64,000 nt of DNA from positions 248,001-312,000 of the forward strand of contig CANNZV010000322.1 in assembly GCA_947561585.1 (NCBI GenBank), given 5' to 3'. Every line of letters begins with the position of its first letter. Position 1 is the stretch's first letter. A program made the position numbers and the translations under genes. This document shows, piece by piece, positions 11,357 to 21,160 of the stretch. The notes under the pieces are model-generated. The model saw only the letters and a list, made by a program, of their open reading frames with translations. It searched no databases and was not told the origin of the DNA. This DNA is from Caprella mutica. Taxonomy: Eukaryota > Arthropoda > Malacostraca > Amphipoda > Caprellidae.

Positions 11357-13145
11357 GTTATATTCTTTCACGATATTTACCCCAATGACAGCATTGTTAC
11401 TAAAGCTACAGTGTAATACTTCAGTGAATTGAATGTATAATTAGTGTAATAAATGCCAAATTAGAAGTATCACTTAAATGCTTAATTACCTCAGACAGGT
11501 ACCATTGTCTTACATTTCAAGCCATCACTCAATGTCTACTAAGTGACGTAAAAGTTTATTGTAACTGATAAGGTGTCGTGCATTTCATTAAAATAATATT
11601 GATGAAAATGATAGTTATACTTCAATTACATCAATAATGTATATGACTAATTATTTCTAGTTAATTCTGTCAAATAACTATGCATTCTTCATGAAAATAA
11701 TATACATTGATCTACACAAATTAAAGAAAAATGCTATCAATGATAATATTATCATTATCATATACTGCTCAAATAAAAGTGATGTTGTTCCAGTGAAATA
11801 TTTAACGTATCAAAGCAAGTTAACATTTAACATCTGTCTCTTATTCAAAGGAAGTCTCTTGGTACCAATTTGTTCTTTTCTAATTCAAACTTAGATGTCC
11901 TCTGTCGGTTGTGAGTTAAAAGATAGAAAGTGTCATTCATAAGAGGTTTATAATTCGTCACAGTTCTCGGAATGTTCCCATGATAGCTCCCTACATGTCA
12001 ACATATGTTCATGGTTAAACACATCACCCAAAGTATGAGAGAAATGAGGTAAAGGTGTGCACATTAATTAAAAACCATGTGTGAATGACTGCCATTAGAT
12101 GAGCTGAGAGAAATAATTTACTTACTCATATCACAATTATTATCATCATTAAATGATATACTCTAAAATTTTACTCATATCAAATGTAAGATCATATTTT
12201 AGTTTATTTTTAAATTACCCATGTGAAGTGATATAAAATACTTCAAAGTTTTTCTCGTTTCCGACCGTATTTAATTATTGCCTTCCAATGTCTTTTGAAG
12301 AAGAGGCGCAAATGTTCATAACGAATTGTATTATTAGTTTCTCCGTGAAGATGTTTTTGCCTCGGTAAGGTATAGCCCACACTCTCCTTCACACTTGTCA
12401 TTTTTTAGCCCCTCGCAAACTTTTATATTGCTTTTTTGTGGGAAAACAAAGTACACCTAAAAGAAGCACTTTGTGTCATAACTTGTGCACTTGTACTGTC
12501 CTAAAGCTAAATATATGAACCACAGAAATGTAGTCAAGTGATCTAACTTATCCTACGGGCACCCAACCAGTTTCTCTCAATATTATTGAGAGAATTTCTC
12601 AGTTTAAGATTATAGGAATGATTCGAAGCTTCATCATCTAGCCTGTTCAGTTTATAAAAAGTGTACATCATCCCATAACTGTATAGCTCATAAAAAGTCA
12701 ACGCCATCGTTCCGTTGCGCTCATTATTTTTCTCCGATTGCAAGACGCGATTGCTCCCATTTGAGGCGCAATACTTCATCTCATTTCTGCGGTTAAGAAC
12801 ACGGCAACCCAAAGCTCATTAGGTTATTTCTGAACCAACCACCTACTTCCTGATGTGCCATGGGGTACTGGGGTAGCGACAGTCACGGGATGAGGGTAAT
12901 TACGAACAAATGTGATTGATTTCATTTGCTGAGGAAAGCTAGAAAAAGTCTGATAGATGGAGACAGAACAGGCAGAATGTGGGAGGTGTTGTCTGGTTGG
13001 TGTGACTGGTAACTACTGCTGGCTGGTGGATGAGTTTAAATGTCTACCAGAGTAACTTAATTATCAAAAATAATCATATGCTTAATTAATAGTTAAGTTA
13101 TAGAAATTGATTGTGGTTGTATATGCAAATAAAACCTAACTGTGT
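11357..13145. other. Upstream flank of the DDR gene
   Basis: No coding exon recognised. AT-rich to ~12240, then more balanced (12240-13030), including an unsupported 89-codon minus-strand frame at 12543. Upstream DDR promoter or non-coding exons could lie here but I see no decisive signal. Confidence 0.45.
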
Positions 13146-13301
13146 CTTCCTTTTTCTTAATAGATGATATTTGATTTAATTTTGACGATGAGAAGTGGAA
13201 GTAATTAGTAAAATATAACTGCTGTGATTCAAAGAACTGATGAATCATGTGATATAAAGAGACAGAAAGACAGTAAATCATAACTATAGTGTTGGTGTAC
13301 T
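13146..13301 (+). promoter_or_regulatory. Candidate DDR 5' leader: alternative TATA box or 5'UTR splice acceptor
   Basis: Two readings are possible. A TATAAAG at 13253 lies 27 bp before TCATAAC (A at 13280), a plausible TATA-plus-initiator core promoter giving a 22-nt leader. Alternatively, the pyrimidine tract ending TTCTTAATAG at 13163 is a strong splice acceptor, which would make exon 1 start at 13164 behind an unseen upstream non-coding exon; that leader would carry an upstream ATG at once followed by a stop. Sequence alone does not decide. Confidence 0.3.
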
Positions 13302-13380
13302 ATGGCTCATATGAGACTGCTACCCTCATGTTTTCTATTTTTCATGACATTGATGCAAGCAGGATATGCTCTTCAGACGG
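13302..13380 (+). CDS. Ddr: DDR exon 1: start codon and signal peptide
   Basis: Encodes 26 codons beginning MAHMRLLPSCFLFF, a basic residue followed by a hydrophobic core and a small-residue cleavage region ending AGYA. The donor is GTAAGT at 13381 and the exon ends in phase 1. A second in-frame ATG at 13311 would give a signal peptide three residues shorter and cannot be excluded. Confidence 0.85.
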
Positions 13381-16300
13381 GTAAGTACTTCTACAGTGTA
13401 CAATAATTAACTTTTTTATGATACCATGTAGAGTAGCCTGTAAGCACTAGCAAACTGATTTCTTTTATATCGACAATTGTATTAGATATTATATTTCTGA
13501 TTGCCCATGGGAAATATGAATTAAGTTGTTATAGAATGAAATTTCTTTGTAAAAAAACTCATTCTGAAGTTTGATACTGTTTCATCTTACTAACTATTGT
13601 ATTCTATCTATTGTTCTTAGGTTTACTTTCATAATACTTATATTAGCTTCTGCTAATTAGTTGATTCCTATTCATTCCACCACACGCAGCACGATGTACG
13701 CAGGCCCTTGGAATGGAATCTGGAAAAATACCCGACAACCACATCACAGCTTCATCTTACTATGACGGTGCTGTTAATTCCTACCATGGCAGGTAAGATA
13801 TCATGAATTCTTATGGTTCTGGATACTCTTTAGTTTCATTAACAAAGAATAATCTTATTAGAGTGATAATGTATTTCTTGATGAACAGGGCTCACAAAGA
13901 TACAGGTGGTGGAGCTTGGTGTCCAAGAGAGATGATTTTTGACGAAGGCAAAGAGTTCTTAGAGATTAATCTGGTGAAAGATCACGTGATTACCAAAGTT
14001 GAGGTACAAGGTAGATTTGGCAATGGACAGGGTAAGGAGTTTGCTCAACAGTACAAACTCCAGTACTATCGTTACAGTCTGGACAAGTGGGTGACCTACC
14101 GAGATGGTCACGGCAGTGAGGTAAGTAGACATTGTAAATGAATTTACTCTGTGAAAAAAGAAATTGTCTTTTAAATGAAACTAATTTAAAATTCTTGTTT
14201 AATTTTAACAGCTACTGGATGGGAACACCAATACTTATCTGCCCAAAGAATCAATATTGAAGCCTCCTTTTGTTGCATCAAGAGTTCGATTTGTCCCGTA
14301 CAGTGATCACCATAGAACTGTTTGCATGAGAGTTGAGGTTTATGGATGCCTTTACAAAGGTAACATTTAATTTAAACAAATAGAAAATTAATTATTATCA
14401 ACTTGATAAAGCCATACGTATTCAAAAGGAGCAAATTTTAAATATCTAACGTACTTGTTCAGGTGGGATCGTGTCCTATGCAATGGAAGATGGGGAAGTT
14501 AGAGGCCGAGATGATGGTCTTCAAGATGTAACGTATGATGGAGAGAAAATTGGCAACCGTCTCTCTGGAGGTTTGGGACAACTCACTGATGGTGAAATTG
14601 GGCACACGAATTACAGAGTAGATTACAGTGGTCAGAGGGAAGGTACGATTCTTCTAATTTAATTACTGTTAATATTTTTGGATTTGAAAATAGATAATAA
14701 TTAGGAATAATTACCATGTGAAATTAAAATATCCCATATCTAATAAATAGGTTATGAATGGGTCGGCTGGAAGAATGTTTCTCAGAACAAACAGCCCATT
14801 GAAATGATCTTCTCCTTTGATGAAGTACGAAACTTCACCTCTACGCACATCTTCGTCAATAACTTCTTCACTAAAGATGTTCAGGTGAGTGTCACTCCAT
14901 TGGATCATTCGATTTGAAATGATAACAATATGAATGATTTTAATGTTTTTCTCTATTTCCCCTTCCAATCAGGCCTTTTCAAGAGCTAATATATTATTCA
15001 GTATTGATGGAGGAGAGCATTATCATAAAGGAATTGAATTCGAAGAGTCTCCTGATAGGATATTCGAAGAGGCATATAATGTAACGGTGAAACTTCGTGA
15101 ATTTTCTGCCAACACCATAAAGATTCAATTATATTTCACTAGGAAGTGGATAATGGTGTCAGAAGTGGATTTTGATTCTGGTGAGTCGCAAATAAAGTTG
15201 TTAAATTAAAGAAAAGAAGTAGGTACTGTGAAACAGAAAGAGTCAAATATTCTTATAGTTTTTTTCTTTTATTTGAATTTTGAATTGAATCTAAGTTTTC
15301 AATGCAAACATTATTTATTAACTTTAATTACTTTTTCCATAAGAATCAATTTCAACTTTAACTGTTTTTCCATAAATTTATTTTATCGTGGGAAGTTTTA
15401 TTATTAGTGAAATCTAATGAATTTCCCTTTTTTCGCTCTACAGTTCCGTGTGGCTGCAATGTTAGTGAATTGTCTTCCCCCCAAGCGACAGTTGCTAGCG
15501 ACACCATGTATGCTGATCAAACACCCATCCCTGTGTCCTCTGGGGACCTGGAGACTTCTGCTCCTTTAATTGCAGGATTAATAGCTCTTGGAGTTGTTTC
15601 TTGTCTTCTTCCAATCGCCATTGGAGTTCTCTATTATAGGACACGATGGCAAAAGAAAGCATTGACACCACCATCATCCAGTGACGGTATCATTACCAAA
15701 AACTTTTCGAAGAAAATGAATGACACTCACATCAATATGGATACTGCGAAACATGATAATGGAAACAACTTAGCGAAGGGAAGATTTTACGGTGATGTAG
15801 CAATGGAAGAAGAAGTAGCAGCAATGTACCAGCAACCTTATAAGGTTAATAATGCATCTTCACATTACTTCACTCTCATCCAAAACATTCCCTTCGATGA
15901 TCCGATGAAGAATCTGCGTGATCCTGATGACTCTGTAGACTATGCAGTTCCAGAAATGACTTTGACAACAATGACTCCACCTCCTCCATTCACAGAAATG
16001 TACCAAGCTCCTCCACCCATTCCTCTTTCGAAACCTCCTTCACTCCTCTCATTCAATAGAAAGGAGGGGACTCCTCCTCCACCCATCCTTCCAATTCCTC
16101 CTCCTCCAGAACATGAATATTATGCATGTCCAAAGCTGACACACGTACATACTGATATCAGAGGAGTTTCAGGTACAGTTTTATATATGAATGAAACGTG
16201 TTACACTAAACGTGAAAAATCCATACCGAACATCCCAACAGGAATTTATAATGTTATGGAAATCGTCGGAAGCGGCGAGTACGGAATCGTGCAGATTTGT

Positions 16301-17134
16301 CGTATAAAAGACAGTGTTTCATCGATATGCAAAAATATAACACCAGGTGCGGTTTGTCTGACTAAAAAACTGAAACCCGGAGTGGGGGATGAAATAATTC
16401 AATCATTCAAAGAGGAGGCGACAATTCTTAGTAAATTAGATCATGTAAATATTGCGAAAGTGCTCGGTATAGCGAATGTATACGAGTCTCACACGATGCT
16501 CGTAGAATATGCAGAACACGGAGATCTGTGTTATTTCCTGAGAGCTCACACGTTAGCCAGTACTCTTCATACGCACAGGAATAAAATAACTCCGGTGGTG
16601 ACTATAAGCGATCTAATTTACATAGCAACTCAGATAGCCTCAGCTATGGCCTATTTTGAGACGAATAAATTTATTCATAGAGATTTGGCAGCTCGAAATT
16701 GCTTAGTTGGCGAGAAGTTGTCTATAAAAATTTCTGATGCTGCAATAAGTCGTCCGATATACCATGAAGATTATTACAAACCAGACGAGAATTTGATGCT
16801 TCCAATAAGGTGGATGTCTTCTGAATCAGTGTTCGAAGGAAACTTCTCAAACAAATCTGACGTTTGGGCTTTCGGAGTAACGCTCTGGGAGCTCTTTACT
16901 CTCGGGACCATCCGGCCATACGATGAGTTCTCTGACTCAGGAGTGCTGGAGAACCTAGCTCATCACCACGAGAGAGAAGACTCCACCATGATCATGCTTC
17001 CCCAGCCCTCTGCATGCAGCAGAGATGTCTATCAGATAATGAGATCATGTTGGCAACAGGATACTGACAAGAGACCCTCTTTCTGCGATCTGCACTCATT
17101 CTTGCAAAGGAAGAACGTTGGTCCCAGTCATTGA
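13302..17134 (+). CDS. Ddr: Discoidin domain receptor tyrosine kinase (DDR), complete, 8 coding exons
   Basis: Receptor tyrosine kinase of the DDR family; known members bind collagen at the cell surface and signal through a cytoplasmic kinase. Coding exons 13302-13380, 13690-13792, 13889-14120, 14212-14359, 14463-14642, 14751-14884, 14973-15180 and 15444-17134 join with GT-AG introns (phases 1,2,0,1,1,0,1) into 924 residues plus TGA; human DDRs are about 850-910 residues. Order: signal peptide 1-23; discoidin domain with cysteines 29, 72, 176, 184; discoidin-like domain ~188-360; membrane helix ~402-426; proline-rich juxtamembrane region to ~629; kinase ~630-916. Visible motifs: GSGEYG loop (637-642), Lys669/670, Glu686, HRDLAARN (Asp775), activation-loop YHEDYY (Tyr801, 805, 806), DVWAFG. 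Odd points: DFG is DAA (793-795), and exon 8 holds the entire membrane and cytoplasmic part. N-glycosylation sequons at N256, N275, N328, N367. Start chosen because a signal peptide follows and A at -3 and G at +4 suit initiation. Family is certain; the orthologue class is not. Confidence 0.95.
13690..13792 (+). CDS. Ddr: DDR exon 2: start of discoidin domain
   Basis: Residues 27-61. It begins with the first conserved cysteine (C29) and the family signature CxxALGM...IPDxxITASS. The acceptor is ACGCAG and the donor GTAAGA; it leaves in phase 2. Confidence 0.9.
13889..14120 (+). CDS. Ddr: DDR exon 3: core of discoidin domain
   Basis: Residues 61-138, including GGGAWCP (C72), FLEINL, and QGRFGNGQGKEF, which matches the Arg/Glu-bearing loop of collagen-binding discoidin domains (R103, E111 here). 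The acceptor is GAACAG and the donor GTAAGT; it leaves in phase 0. The reading frame runs open into intron 2 upstream, so a single-frame ORF call would start at a false ATG at 13803. Confidence 0.92.
14212..14359 (+). CDS. Ddr: DDR exon 4: end of discoidin domain
   Basis: Residues 139-187, ending with VCMRVEVYGC, the closing strand of the discoidin domain. C176 and C184 should pair with C72 and C29 by analogy with DDR2. The 148-bp exon is too short to show as an isolated ORF but is required to join exons 3 and 5 in frame. Confidence 0.9.
14463..14642 (+). CDS. Ddr: DDR exon 5: first half of discoidin-like domain
   Basis: Residues 188-247. Contains GGIVSYAMEDG and GGLGQLTDGEIG, matching the conserved start of the DDR-specific second ectodomain (human DDR1 has a closely similar GGLGQLADGVVG). 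Donor GTACGA; leaves in phase 1. Confidence 0.9.
14751..14884 (+). CDS. Ddr: DDR exon 6: discoidin-like domain, middle
   Basis: Residues 248-292, beginning GYEWVGWKN and containing IEMIFSFDEVRNF, corresponding to the YVGW...VEMEFEFDRLR stretch of vertebrate DDRs. Two N-glycosylation sequons (N256, N275). The opposite-strand 85-residue frame over it is a shadow. Confidence 0.9.
14973..15180 (+). CDS. Ddr: DDR exon 7: discoidin-like domain, end
   Basis: Residues 293-361, ending WIMVSEVDFDS, equivalent to the WLLFSEISF strand that ends the ectodomain in human DDR1. One sequon (N328). Donor GTGAGT, phase 1. Confidence 0.9.
15444..17134 (+). CDS. Ddr: DDR exon 8: membrane segment, juxtamembrane region, kinase, stop
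   Basis: Residues 361-924 in a single 1,691-bp exon. It starts VPCGCNVSE, crosses the membrane with LIAGLIALGVVSCLLPIAIG, then has an approximately 200-residue juxtamembrane region with tyrosine motifs (VDYAVPEM; EHEYYACPK) and three Pro-rich clusters, typical docking sequence in DDRs. The kinase C-lobe (PYDEFSDSGVLENL, SCWQQDTDKRPSF, DLHSFLQ) aligns directly with human DDR1 (QPFGQLTDEQVIEN, RCWSRESEQRPPF, QLHRFL). In vertebrate DDR genes this part is split over many exons, so the intron-free state here is notable. Confidence 0.95.
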
Positions 17135-17710
17135 TGGTAGAGAGATCTACAGAAAATATCGTAACAAAATTGTAACATTAATATTGGGCATTATTGAATT
17201 AATTATTATTATTAAATTGATAGCTATAAAATCAAAATATCAATGTGATGAATATCTTGTACCTTTTTAAGGAACAGGAAACTCTAGGTATCATGAAATG
17301 TTCTTCTTTCACTTCACATATCACTATGTAACTAATATATATCTTTGCTCTTTTGTGTATATCTTTATATCTGTCTTGTAAGGTATGGCTTGCTCCAGTA
17401 ATGTGATAATTTCTAAATGTCTGTACATTTTGTCTGATTTTTTTGTGAGAAAGTATGTAATATATCTATTGTAATCGTGTACATATATGTACTTTACTTG
17501 ATTGTGATATAATTTTAAATTTCATGTATAAGCTAGCTATTGTACTTTCGAACGTATTTTTACTGTTTGTCATTGTGGTTCCTAAACTATCAACAAAACA
17601 ATGAATTACAGCTAACAACTAAATTCGATATTTATTGCACGAGGAGGAATTTGCTTCTCTTTAACTGAAAATTTATATTGGTATTTAATAAAAGAAATGA
17701 AATTTGCTTT
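17135..17710 (+). other. DDR 3' untranslated region with poly(A) signal
   Basis: AT-rich, no open frame. ATTAAA at 17211 is a possible early signal. A canonical AATAAA at 17687-17692 is followed about 40 bp later by a GT-rich stretch (TTTTGTGTTTGTCT, ~17733), the expected downstream element, so the main transcript probably ends near 17705-17715. Confidence 0.6.
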
Positions 17711-20394
17711 TTGCCACTTCTTCTGTTCTCTATTTTGTGTTTGTCTAATCAAATTTCGAACCCATTTCCTAACAATTTATTCAATCGACAATGGAAATAG
17801 TGTTTCTTCTTTCTATATAGCGTAAGGTTACCAGCCATCTTTGGTGGTCTGCACTGAAAAAGTCGTATGGTTCGCATCAAAAGACAATAATTAGAAGATG
17901 ATTATCTAGTAATAATGAGAAACTCTAGTCTTCTTAGGAGTAAGGATAGATTTAATGATATATTCTTGATGAGAAGATGTTCAGAATATTGTCTTCTATC
18001 ACAGTGACAAAAAGCCTAAATGAGTGTCAACTAATGTAAAAACTGATATCAAAACTTCCTAAACTCATAATAACATTGCATATCAAACTACTTTATAATC
18101 TGTCTTCCGCCATAGCATTTTATAGCGTCGCCAAATATCAACATTAAATCTAACTACTGTACATAGAAGTAAAATTGTTATTTAGATATATTCTGCAGTT
18201 AAATGTTCAGTTTTATAATTAGATAACTTTCTTAAACTTTAAACTGAAGAATGCTAGATTTTCTACTTTTTCCTGAATGTCCCAAACTAAATAGAGTTAA
18301 TATTTTCTACATTTTGGTACAATACTCAACGCTCATGTCAAACTATTCGATAGATCTTTGAAATATTTACATGCATGGAGAATTCAAAAGATTTATTTCC
18401 AATTTCAAAAATTACATAATATATAATTGATTACCTTTTCATGCAGTTAGCATAAAATTCTCATCTGTAAATAATTAGTTTTTGTTTATAATATATAAAT
18501 GTATTGTGTATTCTATGATTTTTGCATCAACTGCTACTCTATATCAAAATGGTGCCAATACTATATTACAATATATCATGAAAATAAACTTTATTTCATT
18601 CAACCTTTTAAAGTTGTATATAGAAATAGTTTCAAATATTTCTTGCTATAGATTAAAGCAACAAAAATGTCGATCTATCTGCGTGAAATGATGTGTCGGG
18701 GAGGTGCGATCCAATGCTCCCCAAGGAAAGTTTTCGCAGCAAACAATGCATATTAAGGAGGTTTATTTAGCATATATAGATTACACAGAGACTTCCCCAG
18801 CAGTATATCGAACCAATGGAAGGGGAATTGATCTGAAGATATTAAAGGATTAGGCTTTGCTCCTCTATGCTCAGTTCTAATCAATATTGTAATCTAGGTA
18901 ACGTATTAGATTTTCAACATTTTATTGTCAGCTGCAGTATAGTAGGACTGAAAAATGATAGTTCTAACAAAATGAAGGAAAATTCTATTTAAGCTCCGAA
19001 AATATGGCATCAAAATAGCACTCTCTAATGATTTTGTAATAATGAAAATATTAATAATAATCAAATATAAGATAAGGCACATTGTAAGCACATAAAAGCA
19101 CCATAATAACATTATCACAACCATTTACTTCTCTGTTTGTATAAAAAGCTTCTCACACACCACACACGATACGCTTCTTTAATTACACTGCAAGTTTCAT
19201 ATCTTTCCCCCTATGTTTCCCCATGAAACATCACCACAAAGCATATTAAAAAGCCCCTCTGTTATCATTCTAAAAACCTCAGCTAATTTCATTAGCTGAA
19301 GCCTGTTTGACTAGAAATATACGCACGCAGCTCCATGAATTATTGATGGCTGGGATAGTGTCCCTCGGAGGTGGAGGCTTGCAAGTGGATTGAGTCAGTG
19401 TGGAGTATGGTGGTGGAGATGGGAAAATTGAACAGATATTTTGGTATTTGATATTTGATGAAATCAAATTCAATGTTGTTTATTTAATGCTAGTTATAAG
19501 AAGAATCCAATGTATAGTGATTCAAATTTATTATTTCTTGTTTGGAAATCTTAATTGCGATATTTTTTGAAGGTAAAACGTAAGTGTTAGCTATACTCAC
19601 ATATGAATATTCTTAGTCCTAATTTTGAGAAAATGTTTAGATTGAACATCAGTATATATTTTTCTCTAAAAATATATCAGTCTATCTATTGTTGTATATC
19701 TTATATCATTTCTAAATCTACAATATTCTATGCATGAGTATAAATAGATCCACATTCACCTCAGGTACCGTCTTTGCTAAGTAAAGGTAGATAATAATTA
19801 TCTGCCTCAGCCAAAATAATGACAAGAACTAGTGAGGTATATTAAGCAGACTACCAAGACAAACATATATTCCCTGCCATTGTCCCTCTCTCCTTTCAGT
19901 CCCTTTACACGAAATGATCTAATTTATCCAGAGCGTTTTTGTCCCCCTTCAATTGAGTGGGGCGTCCCATACGTCGAGATTCAATTTACTTCATATATTA
20001 GAGGCAGTAATGTCCAAATGAAGCCTGGGAGCGCTGTGCCACTGCCATATCGTTTTGATTGCATGAAGGGTTGTAATTTCATTATCTCTTCCACTCTCCC
20101 TGCATTTTACGACGGCAATGATTAGACCGATGCTGTTTTTCGGTCTGTTGGAAAAGTTACGGCGCTCACGAGGGGATGGCAGTTATGATTGGCCTAAATT
20201 GATTTGGAATTATAAGGGCCCTAAAATTTAGAGCAGTCTCTGTTTTCAAACTGCGTGGTGATGTGATGATTCGCATCAGAATTTAGTGTCCTTACTATTA
20301 TATCCTTTTCTAAAATGGGTCATTTTAATGTTTTTGAAATATTGTCAAAATGTGGTAAGTTAACTGGATTGGGGAATGATTATAAGAGCATAAT
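17711..20394. other. Downstream intergenic sequence
   Basis: AT-rich, no supported gene. A perfect 9-bp-stem hairpin TCAGCTAAT-TTC-ATTAGCTGA lies at about 19279-19299. An unsupported 97-codon frame at 19832-20125 shows no family resemblance. Confidence 0.45.
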
Positions 20395-20855
20395 GAATAC
20401 AAAGATTTTATGAAAATTAAAAAAGGTAATGAAATGTGACAAAAAATAAAATAATAAAAACTGTTAAAATTGGATATTCAAATATTGATAAAATTTGATT
20501 GAAAAAATTGATATTAAAAAGTTGATATGAAAATTAATATAATACATATAAAAATAAATGAAATTTGATCGAAAAAATTAATAGTGAAAAAGGAAGAAAC
20601 TTTAGTTCGAAAATTGATTAAATTTAAATGGGAAAATTAATATTTTTTTTTGTAAAATTGATGAAATTTGGTATTAAAATCATAAGAATTTTTTATATGA
20701 TGAAATTTGATTAAAAAAGAACAAAATTTAATTTAAAAAAAGGATAAAATTTAATTGATATTGAAAAATTAATAAAATTTGAAAATTGATAACATTTAGA
20801 GGAAAAAATTGATAGAAATTGATAATAATCTTTGTAAAATTAAGGAAAGTTAAAA
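20395..20855. repeat. A-rich degenerate repeat (AAAATTGATAAAATTTGA type)
   Basis: About 460 bp of loosely repeated AAAATTGATGAAATTTGATT-like words, strongly purine-biased on the + strand, too diverged for a fixed period. Confidence 0.6.
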
Positions 20856-21160
20856 GTTAAATTTGTGCCCACTAACGCAGTTCGTCTGTGTTACTGGGCA
20901 CAGACGAGATGTCACGTGAGTGATAGGAACTGCGTACAAAGAGTTTCTGTGTCCAAACGAACAACATATCAACGCCGGCTGACTCGGTACGGGGCCTACT
21001 GAACCTAGGTACTGAAAAAACAAAGCCACCCTCTCGAATGAAAGGAGTTCAAACAAACAGAACCTAAACCTCTTAGAGCTTCTCTGTGTCCCGATGGGAC
21101 ACCGCGGGGGGTTCTTCAGCCACCCTTCAAACACCTTTGGGGGCACGACAATCCTGTTTA
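20856..21160 (-). other. GC-richer island with 98-codon open frame, unknown
   Basis: Composition shifts abruptly from the A-rich tract before it. The minus strand is open for 98 codons (21146 to 20850) from MPPKVFEGWLKN. I recognise no domain. A perfect 7-bp stem (GTCTGTG / CACAGAC) sits at about 20884-20906. It may be a fragment of an interspersed repeat or an exon; neither can be shown. Confidence 0.2.

Noticed and set aside
15495..15677. Minus-strand ORF opposite DDR exon 8, and the minus-strand ORF at 14711-14968
   Set aside because: Shadows of confirmed DDR exons on the other strand.
19279..19299. microRNA-type hairpin TCAGCTAAT/ATTAGCTGA
   Set aside because: Stem of only ~9 bp with no extended pairing on either side; too short for a pre-miRNA.
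19832..20125. 97-residue + strand ORF
   Set aside because: No recognisable domain and no splice-consistent neighbours; not supportable as a gene.
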